64,000 nucleotides of DNA from Cronobacter turicensis z3032. GTDB taxonomy: Bacteria; Pseudomonadota; Gammaproteobacteria; Enterobacterales; Enterobacteriaceae. The translations under genes were made by a program, and so were the position numbers. Numbering within the stretch: position 1 is the stretch's first letter; each line of letters begins with the position of its first letter. Below the pieces are notes generated by a model. The model was not told the origin of the DNA and did not search any database. It was given only the letters and a program-made list of their open reading frames with translations. Shown here one piece after another: positions 54,601-63,801 of this stretch. The stretch spans positions 62,001-126,000 of the forward strand of contig FN543094.1 of assembly GCA_000027065.2 (NCBI GenBank). Direction: 5' to 3'.

Positions 54601-57600
54601 CACAGATTGACGGCACTCTGACCAACCAGGGCAACGTGTTAAGTCAGCAGGCGCTTGATATCCGTGCCGGTAATACGGATAACCGCGGTGCGCTGATGGC
54701 GAAAGTGCTGGCGCTGCATGGCGATCTGCAAAACAGCGGGCTGCTGCAGGGCAGCGATGCGCTGAACTGGGATGGCGCCACGCTCACCAACGCCGCAGGC
54801 GGTAAAGTCACCGGCGGCAATACGCTCGCGCTCAACGGCACGACGCTCGACAACCAGGGCCAGATGCAGGGCCGCGCGCTCAGCGTGACCGGCGACAACC
54901 TGCGTAACGGCGGTACGCTGCAGGCGACCGACAGCCTGAACGCCACGCTGAGCCAGACGCTTGAGAATAACGGCGCGCTGCTGAGCCAGAACCAGGCGGA
55001 CGTGAGCGCGGCGCAGCTGACGAATGACGGCACGCTGGCGGCACGCGCGCTGACCGTTCAGGCGCCCGGCATCACTAACCGCGGGACGCTTGCGGGCAAC
55101 GACAGCCTGAGCCTCACCACGCGTAACCTTTATAATGGCGCTCACGGCCAGCTTGCCACCGGCGGCGGCCTGACGCTGGATCTCGATCGTCTGGAGAACC
55201 AGGGGCAGTTGTCGGTTAACGACGGGCTGACGCTCCGGGGCAACACGCTCATCAACGGCGGCGATATCAACGCCGCGGCACTTGATGCCTCGCTCAATGG
55301 CGCGCTGGATAACGCCGGGCGACTGATGGCCGACGGACGTGCGCAGCTTACCGCAGGGACGATGACCAACAGCGGCACGCTCGCAGCGGATGACGTCACG
55401 CTGGGTGCCGGAATCCTCCACAACAGCGGGCTTATTCAGGGCGCGCAGCACGCGCAGGCCACTGCACAGACGCTCACGAACGACGCCAGCGGCACCTGGC
55501 TTTCTGGCGGCGCGCTGACACTCAACGGCAACCAGCTGACTAACGCCGGACAAGTGCAGGGCGACACGCTGACGCTGACCGCCGGCAGCCTCGATAACCG
55601 CGGCGTGATAAACGGCATTCAGGGGCTCACGGGCACCGTTCAGGGCGCGCTTACCAATGACGGGCAGATGGTCAGCCGTGGCGACGCGGCGCTTAACGCC
55701 GACAGCCTCACCGGCAGCGGGCGGATGGTGGCGGATACCCTGACGCTTCAGGCGAATCGGCTTACAAACAACGGCCTGTGGCAGGGCGCGAAAGGGCTGA
55801 CCGCGACCGGCGACACCCTCACCACGGGCGCGAATGCCCGCACGCTGAGCGGTGGCGATCTTTCGCTTAACGCCGGAACGCTTAACACCGGCGGGACGCT
55901 GCAGGGCCAGCAGGTCAATGTAGACGCCGACAACTGGACCCACGGCGGCACGTTAATCAGCCTCGGCGGGCTGGGCGCGCAGACGCGCGGCACGCTGACC
56001 AACAACGGCTCGCTGTTAAGCCAGGGCGCGGCCACTGTCACGGCGGGCGAGCTTGCCAACAACGGCTCATTGCTGAGCCAGGGCGCGCTGACGCTCGACG
56101 GCCAGCGGCTGACCAACCGCGGCGCGCTGCAGGGCGATACCCTGAGCGCGTACCAGAACCAGATCAACAACCAGGGCACCCTGACCGGCGTGCAGGGGCT
56201 GACGCTCACCGCCCGCCCACAACCGCGGATGGCCCGTATGCTGCTGGCTGTACCGGCGCGCGAGCTGATCAATGGCGCGAACGGCGCGCTGCTCACCGGC
56301 GGCACGCTGCGTATTGATTCTGGCGCGGTGACCAACGCCGGGCGCTGGCAGGGGCAAAACATTCTGCTGAACGCCCAGCGCCTCGACCACAGCGGCGCTA
56401 TCCAGAGCGCGGACGGCCTGAACATCACGCTTTCCGGCGATCTCACCAGCCTGGCGGGCAGTAAAATCACGGCGCTCGGCACGGCAGCGCTGAACGCGCT
56501 CGCCATGACGAACCAGGGCGAATGGGCGGCGAAAAACCTGACGCTCACCGGCAACAGCCTGCGTAACGACGGCGCTATCACGGGCGTCAACGGCCTGACG
56601 GCGACGGTCAATAACGATCTCACCCAGACCAGCGGCGGCAAACTGTTAACCGGCGGCGCGCTGACGCTGAACGCAGGCGCGGTAAATAACCAGGGCGCGG
56701 TGCAGGGCGGCACGCTGGATGTCACCACCGGCGACCTGACCAACAGCGGCCGGTTGCAGGGCGATAACGGCGTGACGCTCACCGCGCGCGGCTCGCTCAC
56801 CAATAACGCGGGCGGACAGATTGTCAGCCGCCAGGATCTCGCCGTGACCACGCCGGTGCTCCTGAACTATGGGCTGATGCAGGGCGGCGGCGCCACGCGG
56901 GTGGAGGCCACCACGTCGGCGCGCAACGACGGTAAGCTGCTTTCCGGCGGCCAGCTGACGCTCACCACGCCGCAGTTCACCGGCGCGGGCTGGCTGCAGG
57001 CGACGAACCTTATTCTGAATGCCGCGAATGCGACCAACAGCGGCACCTGGCTTGCGGATCAGGGCACGCTGACCGGCACCTCGTTCACCAACCAGGGCAC
57101 GACGCAGGGCGGGGCGCTGACGGTCAACTACGGCACGCTCAACAACAACGGCACGCTGCTCGGTAATAACCAACTGACGGTGAATGCCAGTCAGGTCAAC
57201 CAGCAGGCGGCGGGCAAATTCTTCTCCGGCGGCGATTTGTGGATTGACAGCGCGGGGCTGGACGCGGCGGGCCAGCTGGTGGCGCTCGGCAATCTGACGC
57301 TTAAGCTCACTAACGCGTTTACCAATAACAACGCGCTGGCGGCCGGGAAAACGCTCACCGTCACCAGCAATGGCGCCATCGATAACCGCGGCGTGCTGCA
57401 GGGCCAGGCGGTGAATGTCAGCGCGGGCGGCGCGCTCACCAACAACGGACAGATCACGACCGGCAGCGGCGCGAGCACGCTCGGCGGCAGCAGCGTGGCG
57501 CTGAACGGCGCAGGCACGTTACAGGGCGGCGGCGATGTGACTATTGCGAGCCGCGGTAATATCACCGTGGACGGCTTTACCGGCACCCGCGGCAGCCTGA

Positions 57601-60600
57601 CGCTCACCGCGCCAGGCAATATCGTCAATACCGCGCTGCTCTATGCGGCCAATAACCTGGCGCTCTACGCCAACAGCATCACCAACCAGCGCGGCGATAT
57701 TCTCGCGGGCAACAGCCTGTGGATGCAGAAAGACGCGGCGGGTAATGCAAATGCGGAAGTGGTGAATACCTCCGGTAATATCGAGACGCAGAACGGCGAT
57801 ATTACGATTAAGACCGCAAGCCTGCGTAATGAACGAGCAGGGCTTCAATTAACCATGCAAACCCAGAGTTCAGGCTCTACTTATGCATGGATGGGACAAC
57901 CGAATGTAAATATTCCTGTCGCTGACTTAGGAATAGATACCCTGGTTCAGGATTCATATATTGCTCTTTCTAACGAAACCTCAGGTAGCTGCAGTGGTGT
58001 ACCTTGTTTCCGTTATGCATACAACATTATTTATTATCATCCTCTTAAAGAGTACGAAACGCGGAAGTTTATATTAGAAAAAACACAGCAACAAATATCA
58101 GCCGAAGGTAGTGGTGCTCGTATTTCTTCAGGCCGAAACCTGATGATTAGTGCAGGCGTGCTTAATAACCAAGCCAGTAACATAACCGCAAATAATAACA
58201 TTAATCTGGAAGGCAAAAGTTTAAATAACCAAAGCTATCAAGCCGGTACGCATATTAAATATGCAGTATATAACTACTCGGGACCCAAGCCTGGCTCGCG
58301 GAATGTTGATACCACGGGTTATACGATGAACGGCACTCGGTATCTCAGGGATGTAGCTTATAAATTTGAAAATTATGTAACAGAAACTGAAAACGGCGAA
58401 CTCTACCGCGCCGTTATACAAGCCGGTGGTAACGTCACCGCGAATTTTGCCGATAATATCAGTAACACCAGCACCACCGCGAACGCAGGAAAAGTCAGCA
58501 ACACCATAAACACGCCACCCCTAAATACTCTGAGCCATCAAAGTATTGGCGGTAGCGTGCAAAAACAGGGCCTGGCGGGTGGCGCGGCGGTCGCCGTCAA
58601 TTCGCCAGAATGGAAAGATCAGCTTCAGGGCGCGCTGCAACAGATCAGCGGCGGCGGTGCGCTGGAGAACAGCGCAGGCGGCAGCGCGCTGGCTAACCTC
58701 TCTGCCACCAAAGCGGGTAAAGCGAATCTTGGCAATACTTCTGGCCTCGCCAGCGCAGGCGTAACGGCGGCGAGCGCGGCGAATATCACCGGCGGCGCGC
58801 TCGCGAACACGCCAGGCAAACCCGTCGATACCAGCGCGTATCCGCTGCCTTCTGGCAACAACGGCTTTTTCGTGGTCTCCGATAACCCCAAAAGCCCGTA
58901 CCTGATCAACGTTAACCCGAAACTGGATGGCCTGGGCGAGCTCGATCCGGCGCTGTTTGGCGATCTCAATAAGCTGCTGGGCGTCCAGCCTGGCGCCGCG
59001 CCGCGTGAGACGCGCACGAGCTTCACCAATGAAAAACAGTTCCTCGGCTCGTCATACATGCTCGGGCGGCTCAACCTTAACCCGGAGTATGACTACCGCT
59101 TCCTCGGCGATGCCGCGTTCGACACGCGTTACGTCAGCAATACGCTGCTGAACCAGACCGGCAACCGCTATCTCAACGGCGTCGGCTCCGATCTCCAGCA
59201 GATGCAGTACCTGATGGACAGCGCCGCCGCGCAGCAAAAATCGCTGGGCCTGAAGTTTGGCGTGGCGCTGACGCGCGATCAGATCGCCTCGCTTGATAAA
59301 AGCATTCTCTGGTGGGAGTCCGCCACGGTGAATGGCGAGACGGTGATGATCCCCAAACTCTACCTCTCGCCGAAGGACGTCACGGTTAATAACGGTAGCG
59401 TGATCGCGGGGAATAACGTCAGCCTGAAAGGCGGCGACATCACCAACAGCGGCAGCACGCTGCTGGCCAGACAGGATCTCAAACTCGACAGCCAGAACAG
59501 CATCAGCAACCTTAACGACGGCCTGATGAAAGCAGGCGGCGGCCTGAGCCTGAGCGCCATTGGCGACATCAATAACATCAGCTCAGCCATCAGCGGGAAA
59601 ACCGTGGCGCTGGAGAGCGCCGACGGCAGCATTAACAACATTACGCTTGCCGAACAGACGAGCATCGACGCGCGCGGCAAGTACGGCAGCGTCATGCTGA
59701 AAGACACCACGCTCGGCAGCACGGCCACCATCAGCGCGCAGGATAGTCTGGCCTTACAGGCCGGTAAAAACATCACGCTCACCGGCGCGAACCTGACCTC
59801 CGGCGGCGATCTGCTGATGAACGCCTGGGGCGATATCGCGGTGAATGCCAACCAGGTAAACGATGCTTACGGGCAGTCCGGTTTACGCAATAACACCAAC
59901 ACCAGCCGCTCTTCGGTGACTTACCAGGGCAGCACCCTCAGCGCAGGCGGCAATCTCGGCATCAAAGCCGGCGACAACCTGAGCGTGGCGGCAGGCGATA
60001 TCAAGGCAGGCGGCAACGCGGCCCTCGCGGCAGGCGGCGATCTCAATCTCGACGCGCTGCAAACCAGTAAAAACAGCCAGAACGGCAAGAAAGAAACACA
60101 CAGCACCGGGCTCGATCGCACCACCGTTTCCGCTGGCGACAACCTGACGCTGAGCGCAGGCCGGGACATCAACGCGCACGCGGCGGCCCTGGCGGCGGAG
60201 GACAATATCGGCGTCCAGGCCGGACGCGACGTTAACCTGAACGCGGAGGCCACTACCTCAGGCGACAGCTACCGCTCGAAGAAAAAAACCACCATCAACG
60301 AGTCCGTGCGTCAGCAGGGCACGGAGCTGGCGAGCGGCGGTAACACGGTCATTGTCGCCGGGCGCGATATGAATGCCGACGCGGCGCAGGCTACGGCGAA
60401 GGGCGACATCGGCGTGACGGCAGGGCGCGATATTAACCTCGCGACCGCCACCGAGAGCGATTACCACTACAAAGAGGAAACCAAAACCAAAAAAGGTTTC
60501 CTCAAGAAAACCACCACGCACACGGTCTCTGAGCAGAGCGCCACGCGCGAAGCGGGCACGCTGCTGAGCGGCGATAATGTCACGCTGAAGGCGGGCGAAG

Positions 60601-62639
60601 ATTTGCTCGTCAAAGGCTCGGCGGTGGCAGGTGACGGTAACGTCGCGCTGAGTGCCGGTAAAAACGTGGAGATCGCGGCGGCGACCAACACCGATTCGAA
60701 CTGGCAGCTCAAAGAGAAGAAAAAGAGCGGCCTGATGGGATCTGGTGGGATCGGCTTTACCATCGGCAGCAGCAAAACGCGCCATGAGCTGAAAGAAAAA
60801 GGTACCACCCAGAGCCAGAGCGTCAGCACCGTCGGCTCGACCGGTGGCAACGTGACCGTCACGGCGGGCGAACAGGCGCGTGTCAGCGGCGCCGATCTGG
60901 TGGCGGGGAAAAACCTCACGCTTACCGGCGACAGCGTGGTTATCGAGCCGGGGCACGATAAACGTACGACTGATCAGAAATTTGAACAGAAGAGCAGCGG
61001 GTTAACCGTGGCGCTTACGGGGGCTGTGGTCGATGCCGTCAATAATGCAGTGACGGCGGCAAAGGACGCTACAAAGCAAAGCGATTCTCGTCTTGCCGCG
61101 CTGCAGGCGACCAAATCGGTGCTTTCCGGTTATCAGGCAGTACAGGGCAAAGAGATGGCGGACACCACCGGTGAGCCTAATGCCGGTATCCGCGTCAGCG
61201 TTTCTCTGACCACGCAAAAATCAAAATCTGAACAGCATCAGGTATCTGACCAGGTCACCGGTTCGACGCTGAATGCCGGAAACAACTTGTCGATTAACGC
61301 CACCGGTAAAAATCACGGCGCTAACAGCGGCGATATTGTGGTTGCGGGCAGCAGCATGAAAGCGGGCGGCGATGCCAGCCTGAATGCGGCGCGGGATATT
61401 CTCCTGACCGGCGCGGCGAATACGCAGAAAACCACCGGCAGTAACAGCAGCAGTGGCGGCGGCGTGGGCGTCAGCTTTGGGGTTGGTCAGGGAAGTGCGG
61501 GCCTGAGCGTCTTTGCAAATGTGAATGCGGCGAAGGGCAAGGAAAAGGGTGACGGCACCGACTGGACCGAAACCACGCTGGATAGCGGTGGCAAAGTATC
61601 GCTGCACAGCGGACAGGATGCATCGCTGATTGGCGCGCAGGTGAGTGGTAGCCAGGTGACGGCGGATATCGGGCGCAACCTGACAATTACCAGTCTGCAG
61701 GACAGCAATCACTACGACTCCAAACAGAGCAGCGTGAGCGCAGGCGGCAGTTTCACCTTCGGCAGCATGACGGGTTCTGGCTATGTTAATTTTAGCCAGG
61801 ACAAAATGCACAGCACCTTCAAGAGCGTTGCTGAGCAGAGCGGGATTTTCGCTGGTAAAGATGGCTTTGACGTCACTGTCGGAAGCCATACCCAGCTCAA
61901 TGGCGGGGCGATCGGCAGCGCCGCTACGGCGGATAAAAACAGCCTTGATACTGGTACGCTGGGCTACAGTAACCTTACCAACAAAGCGGATTATAAGGTG
62001 TCGCACTCAGGCGGCGGCTTCAGCTCTTCCGGTAGCTTTGGGCCGCAGGGGGCTCTCAGTGCGGCCAGTACGCTCATGTCGGCCGTGGGCAGTTCCGGAC
62101 ATGCGCAGGGCACCACCCAGGCGGCGGTTTCAGAAGGCACTATCACTGTTCGCGATACGGCACACTCGCAGGATGCTGGTGGACTGCAAAGGGATGTGAC
62201 GCAGGCCAACGACGCCATCAGCCCGATCTTTAACAAAGAGAAAGAACAGAATCGCCTGCAGGCCGTGCAGATGGTCAGCGATACCGGTAATCAGGTGGCC
62301 GATATTGTGCGCACGCAGAGCGATCTCGATGGCCTGAAAGCGGCGATAGCCCAAACGGGCACGTCACTGCAGGGGCTGCCGGAGAAAGAGCGCCTGGCAA
62401 AACAGGCGGCCTTGCGTGATACGGCCGTCTACAAAAAAGTGACCGAAAACACCGGCACCGGGAGCGATGTGCAGCGTGCGATCACCGTCGCGACCGCCGC
62501 TGTCAGCGGGCTGGCAGGCGGTAATCTGAATGCCGGATTAGCGGGTGCTGCGGCGCCGTATATAGCCAGTGAGATCGGCAAAAACATCACCGACCAGAAT
62601 ACAACGGCGGGCATTATGGCCCATACCGAAGGATGGTAA
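51660..62639 (+). CDS. fhaB: TpsA exoprotein: FHA/CdiA-type filament, truncated before the toxin region
   Basis: A 3,659-residue filamentous surface protein. The ATG at 51660 starts the signal peptide (SYLIISLLVWQPVAPAFAA); the frame is open for 342 bases further upstream inside tpsB but that is coincidental. The TPS secretion domain (about 40-290) has NNPNL and NPYGITCNGCGF. Filamentous-haemagglutinin repeats (TLTNNG/LDNQG pattern) run to about 2050, an AT-rich non-repeat insert is at about 2055-2260, then a CdiA-like tyrosine/proline region (SPYLINVNPKLDGLGEL; SSYMLGRLNLNPEYDYRFLG), then FHA-2 repeats (SAGRDIN-, TAGRDIN- patterns). It ends AAAPYIASEIGK...NTTAGIMAHTEGW: the pretoxin segment begins but stops after MAH, so there is no VENN motif and no C-terminal toxin. 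It may act as an adhesin, or be a CdiA that lost its toxin. Secreted by the adjacent TpsB. Confidence 0.93.
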   Translation: MDTRQPPVRFSARLLSYLIISLLVWQPVAPAFAAAMTPTGPTAMDKAGNGVPVVNIAKPNAAGISHNQFKDYNVGQEGVILNNATGQLNKTQLGGLIQNNPNLKAGLEARGIINEVTGGSRSQLNGYTEVAGKAANVMVANPYGITCNGCGFINTPNVTLTTGKPVLDAAGNLSALEVTRGTITVEGKGLDASQSDALSIISRATEVNAAIHARDLNVTAGANRVNADGSRTAMAGEGNAPLVAVDTGALGGMYANRIRLVSGDKGVGVNLGNLNARQGDITLDASGKLTVKNSLASGNLTAKGDNVTLMGEHKTGGTLAVSSRGNVALDHAALASDSAMTLAADGTLSASASTLTSGQSQALNGKAVTLDNNSRLDAKRDVTLTGGALASQAQINAGGNAQIAGDSLTNSGQIAATGRLDTRTTRLNNRGTLQGNGVTVDSDAVTNSGVLQSASALTLKGKTLDQQGTVSARGDATLNFTDSLRNGTNGKILTEGTLAANTGELEQNGTLSGTKRLDIQAQQVTSGKGALTTSQGDIRLDAVGKADLNGQTIAAGNLTLTGDAVTTQQDAQLQSGRDLAISAHDATLDGTHAAKGALNVTAQRLSHGGKSDSVATTFQGDESLNNSGTLTGDALTLRGKQITNRGLLKGSGALNLSTDRLDNLAGGTLYSPASLNLAVPTLNNQGQITTDGDLTLRGAQLTNGGLLQSHRALDMAYDSFDNLSGGTLYSARNLHLTLPAFTNQGLISTDGDLSLRGQSLVNSGEINGVNLSGDIASLNNTGRLLADNALTLNTGTLSSGGTLAAEQVTIAADQLQNQGLVQGNRALNVTAGDTDNQGALRTGGTLALDGGTLTNGGELSATALLLSLAKHADNRGKLVATDALHLTTPAFTNTGTLAAATLDLDSAAVTNSGALQATGDVSAHGKKFDNQQGGVVLAGGALALDQDTLSNAGLLQGDTLAVAAQDWRNEGNALGQNGVTAQIDGTLTNQGNVLSQQALDIRAGNTDNRGALMAKVLALHGDLQNSGLLQGSDALNWDGATLTNAAGGKVTGGNTLALNGTTLDNQGQMQGRALSVTGDNLRNGGTLQATDSLNATLSQTLENNGALLSQNQADVSAAQLTNDGTLAARALTVQAPGITNRGTLAGNDSLSLTTRNLYNGAHGQLATGGGLTLDLDRLENQGQLSVNDGLTLRGNTLINGGDINAAALDASLNGALDNAGRLMADGRAQLTAGTMTNSGTLAADDVTLGAGILHNSGLIQGAQHAQATAQTLTNDASGTWLSGGALTLNGNQLTNAGQVQGDTLTLTAGSLDNRGVINGIQGLTGTVQGALTNDGQMVSRGDAALNADSLTGSGRMVADTLTLQANRLTNNGLWQGAKGLTATGDTLTTGANARTLSGGDLSLNAGTLNTGGTLQGQQVNVDADNWTHGGTLISLGGLGAQTRGTLTNNGSLLSQGAATVTAGELANNGSLLSQGALTLDGQRLTNRGALQGDTLSAYQNQINNQGTLTGVQGLTLTARPQPRMARMLLAVPARELINGANGALLTGGTLRIDSGAVTNAGRWQGQNILLNAQRLDHSGAIQSADGLNITLSGDLTSLAGSKITALGTAALNALAMTNQGEWAAKNLTLTGNSLRNDGAITGVNGLTATVNNDLTQTSGGKLLTGGALTLNAGAVNNQGAVQGGTLDVTTGDLTNSGRLQGDNGVTLTARGSLTNNAGGQIVSRQDLAVTTPVLLNYGLMQGGGATRVEATTSARNDGKLLSGGQLTLTTPQFTGAGWLQATNLILNAANATNSGTWLADQGTLTGTSFTNQGTTQGGALTVNYGTLNNNGTLLGNNQLTVNASQVNQQAAGKFFSGGDLWIDSAGLDAAGQLVALGNLTLKLTNAFTNNNALAAGKTLTVTSNGAIDNRGVLQGQAVNVSAGGALTNNGQITTGSGASTLGGSSVALNGAGTLQGGGDVTIASRGNITVDGFTGTRGSLTLTAPGNIVNTALLYAANNLALYANSITNQRGDILAGNSLWMQKDAAGNANAEVVNTSGNIETQNGDITIKTASLRNERAGLQLTMQTQSSGSTYAWMGQPNVNIPVADLGIDTLVQDSYIALSNETSGSCSGVPCFRYAYNIIYYHPLKEYETRKFILEKTQQQISAEGSGARISSGRNLMISAGVLNNQASNITANNNINLEGKSLNNQSYQAGTHIKYAVYNYSGPKPGSRNVDTTGYTMNGTRYLRDVAYKFENYVTETENGELYRAVIQAGGNVTANFADNISNTSTTANAGKVSNTINTPPLNTLSHQSIGGSVQKQGLAGGAAVAVNSPEWKDQLQGALQQISGGGALENSAGGSALANLSATKAGKANLGNTSGLASAGVTAASAANITGGALANTPGKPVDTSAYPLPSGNNGFFVVSDNPKSPYLINVNPKLDGLGELDPALFGDLNKLLGVQPGAAPRETRTSFTNEKQFLGSSYMLGRLNLNPEYDYRFLGDAAFDTRYVSNTLLNQTGNRYLNGVGSDLQQMQYLMDSAAAQQKSLGLKFGVALTRDQIASLDKSILWWESATVNGETVMIPKLYLSPKDVTVNNGSVIAGNNVSLKGGDITNSGSTLLARQDLKLDSQNSISNLNDGLMKAGGGLSLSAIGDINNISSAISGKTVALESADGSINNITLAEQTSIDARGKYGSVMLKDTTLGSTATISAQDSLALQAGKNITLTGANLTSGGDLLMNAWGDIAVNANQVNDAYGQSGLRNNTNTSRSSVTYQGSTLSAGGNLGIKAGDNLSVAAGDIKAGGNAALAAGGDLNLDALQTSKNSQNGKKETHSTGLDRTTVSAGDNLTLSAGRDINAHAAALAAEDNIGVQAGRDVNLNAEATTSGDSYRSKKKTTINESVRQQGTELASGGNTVIVAGRDMNADAAQATAKGDIGVTAGRDINLATATESDYHYKEETKTKKGFLKKTTTHTVSEQSATREAGTLLSGDNVTLKAGEDLLVKGSAVAGDGNVALSAGKNVEIAAATNTDSNWQLKEKKKSGLMGSGGIGFTIGSSKTRHELKEKGTTQSQSVSTVGSTGGNVTVTAGEQARVSGADLVAGKNLTLTGDSVVIEPGHDKRTTDQKFEQKSSGLTVALTGAVVDAVNNAVTAAKDATKQSDSRLAALQATKSVLSGYQAVQGKEMADTTGEPNAGIRVSVSLTTQKSKSEQHQVSDQVTGSTLNAGNNLSINATGKNHGANSGDIVVAGSSMKAGGDASLNAARDILLTGAANTQKTTGSNSSSGGGVGVSFGVGQGSAGLSVFANVNAAKGKEKGDGTDWTETTLDSGGKVSLHSGQDASLIGAQVSGSQVTADIGRNLTITSLQDSNHYDSKQSSVSAGGSFTFGSMTGSGYVNFSQDKMHSTFKSVAEQSGIFAGKDGFDVTVGSHTQLNGGAIGSAATADKNSLDTGTLGYSNLTNKADYKVSHSGGGFSSSGSFGPQGALSAASTLMSAVGSSGHAQGTTQAAVSEGTITVRDTAHSQDAGGLQRDVTQANDAISPIFNKEKEQNRLQAVQMVSDTGNQVADIVRTQSDLDGLKAAIAQTGTSLQGLPEKERLAKQAALRDTAVYKKVTENTGTGSDVQRAITVATAAVSGLAGGNLNAGLAGAAAPYIASEIGKNITDQNTTAGIMAHTEGW
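57830..58430 (+). other. AT-rich insert within fhaB (receptor-binding-region candidate)
   Basis: About 600 bases, visibly more AT-rich than the rest of fhaB, encode residues about 2057-2257, rich in Tyr, Asn and Ser and lacking FHA repeats (AYNIIYYHPLKEYETRKF, YAVYNYSGPKPGSRN). In CdiA proteins, the equivalent place between FHA-1 and the YP region holds the exchangeable receptor-binding domain. Base composition suggests recombination. Confidence 0.6.
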
Positions 62640-62641
62640 AA

Positions 62642-62996
62642 ATGACTTCTATCGGAAAAGTACCAGGTTATATTGAATTGCTTTCATTTTTTGAAAGTAC
62701 ACCTTTTCTTTCTGATGAAATAGATCACAGATTTGGTTATTCGTATACTGATAGCAATGGGGTTAAATTAATTTTTTTCTTATGCTGCGCTAGAGGGGTG
62801 GATACAAACCATTATTGAATTTAATGGCAGCGTTATATCCCAGCATCTTAGTGAAGGAGTAAATAGCTTTGAAATTAGAACTGAAATAAAAGGGGGGGTT
62901 TTATATTCAAAAATAAATTCTTCCAGTTCAGTGACACGAATGGAGATTAGGTTAAAACCACAAATATCAGTTAAGTGGAATACATTATTGAAATAA
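62642..62996 (+). pseudogene. Immunity-like gene frameshifted at a poly-T run
   Basis: The frame starts 3 bases after the fhaB stop: MTSIGKVPGYIELLSFFES, a small soluble acidic protein. At the T7 run 62772-62778 the frame shifts; with six T the sequence continues ALEGWIQTIIEFNGSVI to ISVKWNTLLK and stops at 62996, giving 117 residues. As written, it ends at 62818 (58 residues from this start). Position directly after a CdiA-type gene, small size and low GC fit a CdiI-type immunity protein; the toxin it matched is not present here. Decayed or mis-sequenced. Confidence 0.6.
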
Positions 62997-63039
62997 ATAA
63001 TCGTTTTGAATGTATAACATAAAATAAAGCTCCCGGCCT

Positions 63040-63130
63040 TTGAACCAGGTTTATGTTTGCATGCTTGATCACCATCACATCGTCGATGCCGTTAGGCGCG
63101 CGCGGCCATTGGCTCATAACGCTTAATCCT
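63040..63130. other. Short GC-rich patch in AT-rich DNA
   Basis: About 90 bases (including GGCGCGCGCGGCCATTGGCT) are much more GC-rich than both flanks. A leftward open frame from 63186 to 62971 crosses it (MSQWPRAPNGIDDVMVIKHA), but no family was recognised. Likely a fragment left by recombination. Confidence 0.35.
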
Positions 63131-63246
63131 TGGGGCAACCTGTAATTAATGGAGTGAAAATTGATGTCATCAAAAAAGAAAATCAAGTTACAAGTGGCTA
63201 CCCTGTAGGTGGAAAACCAACTCCTGGATTCATTCCAGTTAATTGA
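63127..63246 (+). pseudogene. C-terminal remnant of a toxin-like module
   Basis: An open stretch that lacks a start and encodes GQPVINGVKIDVIKKENQ followed by SGYPVGGKPTPGFIPVN and a stop, 9 bases before the ATG of the next immunity-like gene. Spacing and composition are those of the tail of a CdiA-CT cassette. Too short to name the toxin. Confidence 0.45.
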
Positions 63247-63255
63247 GGTATATAA

Positions 63256-63677
63256 ATGTATAAAAAATTTGATTTATGTATAAGCGATTTTAGTGATGAT
63301 ATAAGCCCCGGGGATTATTGGTATGATTGTGCAATTATTGAGGCTTCAGAAATATTGAACCATTTTAATAAATCGGATTGGGGAAGCCTGTTTGATAATC
63401 TAAGTGATAAAATATTTTTTGGAAAATAAGATTAACCGAATGTTTGGGAGGGTTAAATAACCCATGTGAAGTTAAAATTATATTGGAACTCATTAAGACA
63501 GATGATCCTGATTTGTTTGTCTGTTGTATTGACTCGTTAAGAATTATAGAGTTGAGTCATTTATCTAAAGACGAATTAGATAATATTAATGATAAAATAT
63601 CCTTTGCAAAGAAAAATGCTTCCTTGCCAGTACGATGTGTTTTAGAGGCTTTTACGCGTAAGTTTATAAGTAACTAA
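63256..63677 (+). pseudogene. Second immunity-like gene, frameshifted at a poly-T run
   Basis: The ATG at 63256 follows GAGG (63245-63248). The first frame, MYKKFDLCISDFSDDISPGD onward, stops at 63429 after the T6 run 63415-63420. With seven T it continues FFWKIRLTECLGGLNNPCEV and runs to RKFISN at 63677, giving about 140 residues. The acidic, all-soluble, AT-rich character fits an immunity protein of an orphan CDI cassette, next to the toxin tail just upstream. No family name can be given with confidence. Confidence 0.6.
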
Positions 63678-63801
63678 TGTCAGAAATCACCCAATAGTGT
63701 ATTGGTGCAACAAAAAGAAAAAAGTGTCGCAAGTTGCAGAACAGGTTCTGATTTATTACAGGACTGGCAGTGGCTTGAAACCATATCTATCTCGCAGGTG
63801 A

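Noticed and set aside
54154..54621. Long open frames on other phases and on the minus strand inside fhaB, treY, treZ and the iuc genes
   Set aside because: They have no domain signal, biased Arg/Ala/Pro composition and no ribosome sites; they come from high-GC third positions of the real genes.
62971..63186. Leftward 71-codon frame crossing the GC-rich patch
   Set aside because: Spans a sharp composition change, has no ribosome site and no recognised family; probably two joined fragments.
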